Assembly (NCBI GenBank): GCA_963932465.1
Contig: OZ010789.1
Coordinates: 596,351,068-596,415,067 of the forward strand
Reading direction: 5' to 3'
Origin: Maratus speciosus
Taxonomy: Eukaryota; Arthropoda; Arachnida; Araneae; Salticidae
Length of the DNA: 64,000 bases
A model generated the notes under the pieces. That model ran no database searches and was not told where the DNA came from. It saw nothing but the letters and a program-made list of their open reading frames with translations. This document shows positions 47,926-57,800 of this stretch, one piece after another. The position numbers and the translations under genes are program-made. Numbering within the stretch: position 1 is the stretch's first letter; the number at the start of each line of letters is the position of its first letter.

Positions 47926-48596
47926 AGATAGTCCATATAACATCTCATTCATGTCATACGTGGTCACAAGTGTCACAGTCACTACGGTGAAGCAAAAAAA
48001 TAGGAAATTCCATACATCTCATTAAGAGTCTCAAATGATCACTATATGTGACTCCACTGAGACGTCAATGTGACTGCTGCTTTGTGATGAGTCACCAGGT
48101 GACTTTACAATGTAGTTAAATTATGACTCTCATGTGACTGTCATTTTTACACTCAATTTCAAAGTCATCATGAACGTTTCATTATGATAAGTCACCAAAT
48201 AATATCACATTATAGTCACATGGAGACGTTTCCCAAAAGAGCACAATGATGATTTCACAGTAATCTCTCTGTCACCTGAAAGTCACCATGTGACTTTAAT
48301 GTGACGTTATTTGGTAACTTATCACAATGCAGCGTTCACGATGACTTTGAAGTTGAATCTACAGATGACAGTCACGTGAGAGTCACGCTGAAACTACATT
48401 GTGAAGTCACATAGTGACTCGTCACAAAGCAGCAATCACAGTGACGTCTCAGTGGAGTCACATATAGTGATCATTTGAGGCTCATAATGAGATTATGGAA
48501 TTTCCTATATTTTTGCTTCACCGTAGTGACTGTGACACTTTTGACCATGCGTGACATGAATGAAATGTTATATGGACTAGTAGTGTTGTAGAGATC
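47926..48596. repeat. Long near-perfect palindrome, arms about 330 bp
   Basis: Reading inward from CTACAACACAGATAGTCCAT (47926) and from the inverse at 48596, the two arms pair almost base for base (about 90% by eye) through the GGTGAAGCAAAAA, TAGGAAATTCCATA and GATCACTATATGTGACTCCA blocks to a centre near 48250. The arms are dense in GTGAC/GTCAC pentamers, which are themselves arranged as small palindromes. The sequence could extrude a large cruciform or yield a long double-stranded RNA hairpin if transcribed. It is probably a fold-back MITE. Confidence 0.92.
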
Positions 48597-48600
48597 TAGA

Positions 48601-48644
48601 CACACGGCAGTGTGTCAGCCAAGTTCGCCTGACATAGCCGTGTG
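48601..48644. other. Hairpin next to the large palindrome
   Basis: CACACGGC (48601-48608) pairs with GCCGTGTG (48637-48644), and TGTCAG pairs with CTGACA inside it, separated by small internal loops and a ten-base loop. It abuts the outer edge of the palindrome. Confidence 0.8.
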
Positions 48645-49020
48645 TTATTTACACGAACCATTTCGAGCTGTTTTCGTCAAATTTCGATGCTCTACCACTG
48701 AAAATTGATGAGACCTACGTACTTGTTATACGAAATGTGTAGTAAGGCCACCCTAATTACCTAAAATCCAAAATTTTATAAATAACGCATAATTAGTTTC
48801 CGAGATAATGACATTTGAAAATGTCTGATAATCGATAATTTTACCACTGACTGACTGACTCACTCACTCATAAAAAAGATCTCGTATATCTACTGCAGCT
48901 AAAGACTTCAAATTTCGTGCGAAGTTCGTTTACACTATAAAACTAAAGAAAAAAAATAAAAAAATTGAGAAAATCGATGAATTACCCACCTAGGGGTGCC
49001 CATTTTTACTTTAACATTAC

Positions 49021-49194
49021 GTCTATTAGGCGAAATTTTAATTTGCCTTAGGAGGGGACGCTGTTCTGTCGCCAAATACCGCCAAGATTCTCGCCAACAT
49101 GGCGATATCTCGCCAAATTTGGCAACCAAAATTAGTCGCCAAAAGTGACGCCACCTTGGCGATATCTCTAATATTTCGCCAAATTCTAATAGAC
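49021..49194. repeat. 174 bp inverted-repeat unit rich in TCGCCAA
   Basis: GTCTATTAGGCGAAAT at the left is inverted at the right as ATTTCGCCAAATTCTAATAGAC (with a small insertion). The interior repeats GGCGATATCT and CGCCAA several times in both orientations. Probably a small MITE nested in the 4.7 kb element. Confidence 0.6.
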
Positions 49195-49289
49195 TTGCAT
49201 TGTAAACCTATCTACTTACTGGGGGTTTATCTGGATTTACTTGCTTACAGAAAATCAACAAATTGATATATTTTAAAAATTGAGATATT

Positions 49290-50775
49290 TTAAACAATTC
49301 TTTCTAAGTGAGCCCCTAATTAGGTTGGAGGAGTGAAATTTTGCATACTGATAGCTGAACACCTCATATCAAATGACAAACCATAAAATTTTGAAAAAGT
49401 CGTACATTTAACCCTTTGCGCTCCCACATGTGTATTTTAAACAATTCTTTCTAAGTGAGCCTTTAATTAAGTAGGAAGCGTGAAATTTTGCATACTTATA
49501 GCTGAACACCTCACATCAAACGACAAATGATAAAATTTTGAAAAAGTCGTACATTTAACCCTTTGCCCTCCCACATGTGCATTTTAAACAATTCTTTCTA
49601 AGTGAGCCCTAATTATGTTGGAGGCGTGAAATTTTGCATACTTATAGCTGAACACTTCACATGAAACGAGAAATCTTAAAATTTTGAAAAAGGTCGTACA
49701 TTTAACCCTTTGCGCTCCGCTATGTGTATTTTAAACAATTCTTTCAAAGTGAGCCTCTAATTAGGTTGGAGGCGTGAAATTTTGCATCTTTATAGCTGAA
49801 CACCTCACATCAAATGACAAACCATAAAATTTTGAAAAAGTCGTACATTTAACCCTTTGGGCTCTCGCATGTGTATCTTAAACAATATTTTCTAAGTGAG
49901 CCCCTAATTAGGTTGGAGGCGTGAAAATTTGCATACTTTTAGCTGACCACACATCAAATGAAAAATCATAAAATTTTGAAAAAGTCGTACATTTAACCCT
50001 TTGGGATCCCACATGTGTATTTTAAAAATTCTTTCTAAGTGATCCCCTAATTAGGTTGGAGGAGAAAACTTTTGCATACTTATAGCTGAACACCTCCCAT
50101 CAAATGACAAATCATAAAATTTTGAAAAAGTCGTACTTTTGACCCTTTGGGCTTCCACATGCGTATTTTAAGCAATTCCTTCTAAGTGACCCCATATTTA
50201 GGTTGGAGATGTGAAATTTTGCATACTTATAGCTGAACACCTCACATCAAATGACAAATCATAAATTTTGAAAAAGTCGTACATTTAACCCTTTGGGCTT
50301 CCACATGCATATTTTAAGCAATTCTTTCTAAGTGAGATCATATTTAGGTAGGAGGCGTGAAATTTTGCATACTTATAGCTGAACACCATCATGCGATAAA
50401 TCATAAAATTTGAAAAATGTCGTACATTTAACCCTTTGGGCTTCCACATGCGTATTTTATGCAATTCTTTCTAACTGAGCCCCTTATTAAAAGGCAAATT
50501 TGAAATTTTGCATATTTATAGCAGAACACCTGTGGCCAGGCGATAAATCATAAAATCTTAAAAAAATCTTACGCTTAACCCTTTGAGGTACCACATATAT
50601 ACTTTAAGCAATTCTTTCTAAGGGAGCCCATAATTAAGTTGGAGACATGACTTTTTGCATACGTATATCTGAATACCTCAACCACACGACAAATCATAAA
50701 ACTTTCAAAAAGTCTTATATTATTTACTCCCCCGGGCTCTAACTTGTGTATTTTAAGCAATTTTTCTAACCTCCG
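49290..50775 (+). repeat. 147 bp satellite, about 10 tandem copies
   Basis: The landmark TTTCTAAGTGAGCC starts at 49301, 49448, 49595, 49742, 49889, 50032, 50179, 50325, 50468, 50615 and 50763: seven of the ten steps are exactly 147 bp, two are 143 and the rest 146-148. Each monomer reads from CTAAGTGAGCC through GGTTGGAGGCGTGAAATTTT, GCATACTTATAGCTGAACAC, AAAATTTTGAAAAAGTCGTA to TTAACCCTTTGGGCTCCCAC. The first copies are more alike than the last two. The TTAACCCTTTGCGCTC segment resembles a TTAA-flanked piggyBac end. The unit length equals the DNA in one nucleosome core. Confidence 0.95.
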
Positions 50776-50861
50776 CCCTTTTCACCCGGGGAGCACTTTT
50801 CCAACTTTTGCCGACACCCCTTTGACCATTCTTTCATATTATGCACCATAGCCTTACATAT

Positions 50862-51025
50862 GTTAGTTCCACTTTTTACCGCCAGGGGCACGTACTTATC
50901 TCGGGTGCTATGGGCTCAATCCCCTCGACCAATATATCTACGGATAGTATGTAAAATGGAGTTTCGTTCGGATAGAGGTTTGTTTAGAACAGAGTGCGCC
51001 CGTGGTTGCGAAATGTGGAACTAAC
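50862..51025. repeat. 164 bp segment bounded by an 11 bp perfect inverted repeat
   Basis: GTTAGTTCCAC at 50862-50872 is inverted as GTGGAACTAAC at 51015-51025. The DNA between is less AT-rich than its flanks. It could be a small insertion, but no flanking duplication is apparent. Confidence 0.5.
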
Positions 51026-51585
51026 AGATTTTTCAAAAGGATAAAGTGTTTTTAAAGGAATATTAAACGAAACCCTCGGTGCAATCTGTGACCACACTTA
51101 CCCACTTGTTATTTTCAAAATCATCAGAGAAAAGGATATTTAGTTAATTAAATTTGAAAATCCAGGGAGGAGCAATGTCCTTCCTCTGCACTGCCTCTTT
51201 GCCGGCAACCATGGATGAATGATACATAGTGTGTGGCATAAGCACATAACTTTATTTTTCACTTTCAGTACAAAAAAGCAGGCCCAGCTATAGGATATTT
51301 AATTGGAAAATTTAATAGGAAAATTTAATATAGAAATTTAATAGGAATTGTTGTTTCAGAAACAATAAAAATTTCGAATCAATACATTTCGTTTCAAAAC
51401 ATGCATTCAATATAGCAGTATTAAAATATAGATTTCTGCCGCAAATTGACAGCCAAATAGTTTGTTGTAGGAAATTAAAATTAAAATTGAATGTTGCTGG
51501 GTGAATAAAATAGTCACATGTAAACACATTAAAAAGCATTAAGTAAAGTGTCTAAATATATTGTAACTTTACAAAAAGTAATGAT

Positions 51586-52405
51586 ATCTAACAAAAACAT
51601 AGCTGTAAAAAAAGGGAGCCAAGTTCTGTAAAGACAATGGCAAGAAAAGAAGTGATATCTAAGTGGGTGGCAAGTAAAAATAAAATTCACTCAAACTTAC
51701 CTACTGAAGTATTATAGCATTTTTTAAATTGTTTAGAAATAAAAATTATTGATAGCATATTAATAATAAATCTAGAACTTGGCAAGTTTTTGATAAATGT
51801 TATGCCTATCAATTTCATGTCTTAATAAAATGGTGATGTTAATATTAATTTCAATGACATTAAAAATTATGTAGTTTTATAAACAAATTACTCATGTTAA
51901 AGATTTGATAAACCAATAAATACACAGATACACTCCCGCTCGTCTTTGGTTATCACTCTAGCACCCACCCTCCAGAAACCTCAATCCAAACAGACTAAGA
52001 TACCTGACAAAGAGACAGATATACTTACGCTTGTTCTTGGTCATCACTCTAGAGACTGCTGACCTTTAACCCTTTCAGGGGCAAATATCTTTTATTCGTG
52101 AAATGCTGGGGAGGAGCTCACTCAATTTAAGGCTTCCAATCATGAAATAACAAGATTTGATATAATAATGTCATTATTAAAAATAAATGACTCGTTGGTA
52201 AAAACTTGCCAAGTTCTAGATTTATTATTAATATGCTATCAATAATTTTTATTTCTAAACAATTTAAAAAATGCTATAATACTTCAGTAGGTAAGTTTGA
52301 GTGAATTTTATTTGAACTTGGCACCCACTTAGATATCACTTCTTTTCTTGCCATTGTCTTTACAGAACTTGGCTCCCTTTTTTCACAGCTATGTTTTTGT
52401 TAGAT
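51586..52405. repeat. Inverted duplication, ~210 bp arms with ~400 bp spacer
   Basis: The left arm (51586-51796, ATCTAACAAAAACATAGCTG...AACTTGGCAAG) and the right arm (52197-52405) are inverted copies with about 95% identity by eye. They share landmarks such as GGGAGCCAAGTTCTGT, AAGAAAAGAAGTGATATCTA and ATTATTGATAGCATATTAAT. The right arm directly adjoins the right terminal repeat of the 4.7 kb element. The spacer contains two diverged copies of an ACACTCCCGCTCGTC...ATCACTCTAG block. Confidence 0.9.
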
Positions 52406-52501
52406 AGTAATTACTCGAATTATATTATCATATTTCCTTTTGAGTGTTCGCGTATTTAAAAATTAGCATTTTGTGATTGGTCCTTAATTTTTGCCCACCA
52501 G

Positions 52502-52503
<2 letters not shown>

Positions 52504-52553
<50 letters not shown>
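52504..52553. repeat. (TA)n microsatellite
   Basis: About 24 TA/AT units immediately outside the right end of the 4.7 kb element. TA-targeting transposons have inserted on both sides of this and the next TA tract. Confidence 0.9.
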
Positions 52554-52558
<5 letters not shown>

Positions 52559-52673
52559 TTTGTTTTTTTACCTGTCTTTCTTGTTTTTGTTTTTATAAAT
52601 ATTTTATAGTTTAAAAATTTCTGCAGATATACACCTTCCTTTTGAAGTTATGTTGTTTTAGCATTTTGAAATG

Positions 52674-52677
<4 letters not shown>

Positions 52678-52725
<48 letters not shown>
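52678..52725. repeat. (TA)n microsatellite
   Basis: About 23 TA units; the mariner fold-back element begins exactly at its right edge, using a terminal TA as its target. Confidence 0.9.
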
Positions 52726-52727
<2 letters not shown>

Positions 52728-53287
52728 ACCTGTGGCCAGAAAGTTCGGTGAATGCATTTTTATTTCAAATACAGTATTGTGCAGCATCAAATACAATTTA
52801 CTGTCCTTCAAAATAATCTCCATGTATGGTAAAGCACTGTTGTGAACGAGTATATAAGTCCTGGTAACTCCTGTAGAACAGTTCTTTCGGAATGGCTTTC
52901 AGCTCAGCCGTCAAGTTGCGTTGAATGTTGGTGATGTCCGTAAATCACTTTCCCTTCAGGTCTGACTTCAATCTGGGGAAGAAGAAGAAGTCTGCAGGCC
53001 AAATCAGGTGAATAAGGGGGGGGGGGGTGATTAAGTGTCACAACTCCATTCGCGGTCAGAAACTGCCGTACAACCAAAGCGGTGTGCGGACTCCGCCGTG
53101 ACGGCCGAGCTGAAAGCCATTCAGAAAGAACTGTTTTACAAGAGTTTCCAGGACTTATATACTCGTTCCCAATAGTGCATTACCAGCCATGGAGATTATT
53201 TTGAAGGACAGTAAATTGTATTTGATGATGTACAATACTGTATTTGAAATAAAAATTCATTCACCGAACTTTCTGGCCACAAGGTTG
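52726..53287. mobile_element. Mariner-derived fold-back element, 562 bp
   Basis: The inverted ends CAACCTGTGGCCAGAAAG and CTTTCTGGCCACAAGGTTG are flanked by TA. The arms are about 190 bp (52726-52913 and 53100-53287) and are not simple terminal repeats: each arm encodes the C-terminal end of a mariner transposase, in opposite directions (AELKAIPKELFYRSYQDLYT on the minus strand and the matching segment on the plus strand). The element therefore consists of two head-to-head copies of the 3' part of a mariner gene, with one copy extending across the centre. Confidence 0.9.
52795..53085 (-). pseudogene. Mariner transposase C-terminal fragment
   Basis: On the minus strand, pieces in two frames read TANGVVTL, then PYSPDLA (carrying the last catalytic Asp of the DD34D triad), then after a frame change FFFFPRLKSDLKG, FTDITNIQRNLTAELKAIPK and CFTIHGDYFEGQ followed by a stop. 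This is the standard ending of mariner transposases (PHPPYSPDLAP.DFFLFP.LK...YFEG). A G/C homopolymer (53017-53028), an internal stop and the frame change show that it is dead. The protein would have cut and joined transposon ends at TA sites. Confidence 0.88.
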
Positions 53288-53348
53288 TATATACCATCTA
53301 CATTTTATACTCAGCATGTTACACTAATTTTGGTAGCCTGGTTAAAAC

Positions 53349-54818
53349 CAGGCCTGCGTAGTCGATGGGAAAATTTACCGACTCCGACTCCGGGATGTTT
53401 TAACGACTCCGACTGTGATTCCCATTCCTATTCCGACTTCGTGATGGTTAATATACTAGTATGGTCTGTTGGTTAAAATAATGATGGGATATTGAAAAAT
53501 AAAGCTAAAATCTCACTAGTTCCGCTTTTTTCTCACGTTTTAGGTCTTAAAAAAATTATACTTTCCGTATTATTAGTTTTAAAATTTCGCTCCCGCAAAT
53601 CCGGAAAATCCATCTATCGATGTCAAAAAAAAGACAAAATGGAAATTTTACTATTTTAGATCTGCGTACTAAGAAGAAAAAGCGAAATCGTTACAATTTA
53701 TTGGTTTATTTTGCTGTGTCCTCCAGACTCGAAACATGTCTATGGAAAGAAGAAAAAATAAAGATGAAAATTTTATTATTTTGGAAACAACTCGGATTCT
53801 CTGGATTCTAAAGAAAAAATAAAATAAATACATTTTTTGAATTAATTTTACAATTTTGGCTTTATTTCGTGTTTTGTAGACCTGAAATATCGGAAATTAA
53901 AATCGTGAAATATTACAAAATTTCACTATTTTATCGTTTTTGCGGGGGGCTCCAACGAATCAGGAAAAAAAAAGAATTAGGGTTTCATGTTATTTTGACT
54001 CCTGTGCACAAAAATAAAAAAAAATAAAGGAAAAGTATTTTAGAATTTCGACTTTTGGCCAGTGAGACAAGGAAAAATTGCAGGGAGGGGAAGGAAAAAA
54101 GGCTTCTATTGCAATGCTATATCGGGTTCTTTGTTCTTTTGCCTCCGGAAATAGCACACATTTATAATTTCCGCATTACCTCCGGTAAGTGATCTGCATG
54201 AGCCGAAATTTTAAGGCCCGTCCCCTAAAAAGTTCGGTTTTGCCTTTGTCCTTATTCTCACCCCAATCATGCCCATTCTAAATTGTTCCTATTTTATCCC
54301 GTAATTTGATTCTTTCAAATTTGTTATTTTTGTCTCTTCAGCCTGCTCAGTTTTTTTTTTATAAGTCATTTGTCTTGATTCTACTTACAAGGCCTGTTTG
54401 TAAAAATTGCCTTCATTTACCGCGCCTTGATTCCTGGCAGGACTTTGTTCCTTGGATTTTATATACAAATTACTAAAATATGAGGGGAAGTATTTATATA
54501 CGAAATGTAAAATATCTATCACAGTTATGAATTAAAACAGTTTTCATCTACACTGTACACAGGTAGTACTCTGTACTTACTTTGTACCTCTGTATCAACT
54601 TTGTACATTGCAGTAAATTGATCATCTTTAACTTAGGTAGCGTAATATAGGCCACAAATAACTATAATAGTTCAGTTTATATATTAAAAATTATGTATAA
54701 TTAGTTTAATTTCCCTTTAAAATATCTAACAAAAAAATCGGAGTCGGTTTATTTTTTATCGACTCCGACTGTTTTTCTCAAAAATGGGTCCGACTCTGAC
54801 TCCTATTCCACAGCCCTG
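53349..54818. mobile_element. hAT transposon, 1470 bp, non-autonomous
   Basis: The right end, read inverted, is CAGGGCTGTGGAATAGGAGT and the left end is CAGGCCTGCGTAGTCGATGG; both match the widespread CAGGGCTGTGGAGTCGGA hAT terminus. Subterminal ACCGACTCCGACTCC motifs occur at both ends in inverse orientation. The flanking octamers are GTTAAAAC (53341-53348) and GTTAGAAC (54819-54826), one mismatch. No hAT transposase is visible; the 63-codon frame at 53620-53811 is Lys-rich and not recognisable. Confidence 0.9.
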
Positions 54819-54829
54819 GTTAGAACACA

Positions 54830-57800
54830 CATATTAATAAAACTAATTTTAAGACATACGCTCGAGAATCGGGGACGATTGCTTTTTTTTTAAATACTGT
54901 TAGAACGTCGTTGGAGAAAACCTTCACTGTTATTTCCATTCCGACAGCAACAAGACACGTTTGAACGAATTTTCACAATTTACTTTTGTACATGTATTTA
55001 TATTAATTTAAAAGAAACTTTTAAATTATTTTTATTTCCTAAAGTGCAGTATTCCGTATTTTTAATTATTTTTAATTATAACTTAAACGAAATGTGCATT
55101 TTTAGATTTACCGAATCCAAAATTGTTTCCTATCTTATTGTACAAAATTCATTATTTAAAATTTCGTTTTCTTCATCTGTCAAATTTTATTTTGAATGAT
55201 ATAAGCAGAAAATATTATGCGAAATTAGTATACGAAAAATGTATTACCAGTGAATGACTCTCTTTTTCTCAAAAAGTGGGTATGTAATGTATTTTATAAG
55301 ATTTCTGACGGTATTTTAAGCATCGAATCATTAGAAACTTTAAATAAATCCATTAATCACAATACTTTGTAACGGGAACATATCGATAAGAATAATGAAG
55401 GGCTTTATTTTCAAACAGTTATAAATTTCATACTAATGGTTATTAAGTTTCTAATTATACGTTTCCATTTACGATAATAATATTGCTTGAGTTCGATTTA
55501 AGTTTAAATTAGAAATATTTTATCGATCAAATGATACTGCATTATAATTAACATTGCATGTTTTATTAGAATAAATATAATAATTTTTATTTTTTGAAAT
55601 ATTATAAAACAGTTTAAAGTACAAGTTCATATTGAACTTGTACATATAAAAAATATTTAAAGAATATTATATAGTATATATTGTTTAACGCTTGAATTCG
55701 TGATATTGTAAATAAATTGAAATACCCTTCATTCAGTTTAATATTGAAAATACCAGACTACTTTTATTGTTTTTAGTTATGGCTGAAAATATATTAAGCG
55801 AGATCGCAGTTTATTAGCTACAAAAACTATTTAATATTCAACTGATATGTCACAATAAACGTGAAATGTCACAATAGTCACAAATGTCACAATATATTTG
55901 AACACTTTCAACTGTGCAAAGTGATTAATAATACGCACTTATTCATTTATAATACTAAAAAAATGAATTGCCCTGATCGTGAAAAAGTTACTTTTTTGAA
56001 AAATGAAATTTCTTCTCACCGTACTTCCATGTTAGACAGCTCAAGAGAGTAAAACATCAGTTGACGAGATATTTCACATTGCCAAATTGTCCAGGGTTCA
56101 ATTGATATCTTGTTCACTGTTTTTGTCAATTTAGAGATTTTCAACTCATAGGATTTTTTCATCATTTAATTTGATCGTATTAGAAATAATAAATAGTGAA
56201 ATCAACTTTTTCATAGTTGATTGTTGTTATTTTGCATCTAGTGTATTCTGTCGAGCTGCCTGATATTACACACAAAATATTATTGTAAAAGGAAGCGCAT
56301 TTTGTCTACAAAAATTGTCCATATATGAATTGAGACAGAGCTTTCTCATGTTATTCTAAAGGTCCTAGGACCAACTGAACTCTTTTGTCACGTAGCACGG
56401 AAATTTGTGACTTGTATGATCTCTTTATTAATCAGATAGAATGAAGTAAAAATAATAAAATATATTCTACGTAAACACTGTACATTACATATCATCTTCC
56501 TCTGGTTTAGTCAGTCAATCTGTCTCACATGACATACTAGATGTCCATACCAAAATGTAGTATGGCAAATTTGTCCAGGTAGCTACGTTATCAAAGTGTT
56601 TGCAGGGTGTGCGAAAGGTCTTATATTTCGTTCATGGCCTTGACTTTTTTCACATAGTTTGCAAATTTTGAACTTATATATATATTTTGTCAATAACTTT
56701 GATTGAGCAGAAAATAATACAAATATATAATATATATATATATAAATCTATGAAATTATTTGATTTTATATATTTCATCCTGCTGATCTATCCAATGTAA
56801 CAGAACAGATGTTGTTGCAAAAAGGTTGTCTTTATGAATTGCTTCCTTCAGTGATGTCCCGGTAGCTCAGTTGGAAAAATGTTCAAATGGTATCAGAAGA
56901 TCCTATGGTCATCTCCTATCAAGAAACACTTTTACTAAGAAAACTCTCAAGTCATTCTTACGTCACGAGTCATTCTTACGAGTACATTCTTAACATTTCA
57001 TTGAAATGATTCCGGGCTAATCATTTAACATTTTGTGTTACTCAATAGTGAAAATCAAACAGGCATGAAAAATTTAAATTTATCGTAACATTACATGAAA
57101 ACTTTATATCGAACTTGCACCATTTTCCCATTTCTTCAGAAACAATCATAGCTGACGAATATATAGCACACTGTCATTAAATATGTATCGAGATAGTTTT
57201 TGTATTGTTTTGTTTTCTGCTATCATGTGTTATGTAATGTACATATATTTATTTTTAAAAATCCATTTCTACGTTTCAAACAATATTTCTATTCACCGAG
57301 TAAAAACTACATAAAAGTATATAATTAAGTCTATGTCAAGATCAATCTTCAAAGAGAATAGGAAAGCATAAATTCATAATGTTCATGCACGGTTTTATGT
57401 TATGATATTCATTTGCAATGATAAAATATATATCAGTTTTGTAATTTTTTAAGTGTATATTTTCATGAGATATGCTAATATCTGAAAAGATATTTATCAC
57501 AAGTATTTTAAAATTTAAAATCAGGATTCATAATGAAAAATTTTCATTTTACTGCGAATATATTTTTAACATTTATAATATATTTTGGTATAAAAAAGAA
57601 GTTTTAATATTTGTTTATTTATTTAAACATCTATAAGAATAAATTGTTTAGATTTATTTAGAAAATTATTAATATTTATTGATAAGAAATATATTCAAGT
57701 TTCAGGAAAGTAGGCATTAATTAATATTCAGTCTTCCTGTATCACTTGTTTAATGGAATGTCAATAACGTGAAAAAACTTTTTTCTATTTTACTCATTGA

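Larger units (their letters stand above)
47820..52501. mobile_element. 4.7 kb composite element with Tc1-like ends
   Basis: The left end CAGTGGTGTGCAAAAATTAA and the right end (its inverse, TTAATTTTTGCCCACCAG) are flanked by TA (47818-47819, 52502-52503). The inverted arms match for about 105 bp (47820-47924 against 52397-52501). CAGTGGTGTGCAAAAATTAAGG-like ends are common in Tc1/mariner-group elements. No transposase frame is left. The body instead contains a ~670 bp near-palindrome, a strong hairpin, ~10 copies of a 147 bp satellite and a second pair of inverted ~210 bp arms. Confidence 0.8.

Noticed and set aside
52611..53476. 70- and 95-codon frames sharing MEIILKDSKLYLM
   Set aside because: They share that start because they read the two inverted arms of the mariner fold-back out of the transposase frame.
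56857..56925. tRNA-like sequence GTCCCGGTAGCTCAGTTGG
   Set aside because: A-box-like only; no B-box, T-arm or acceptor pairing follows.
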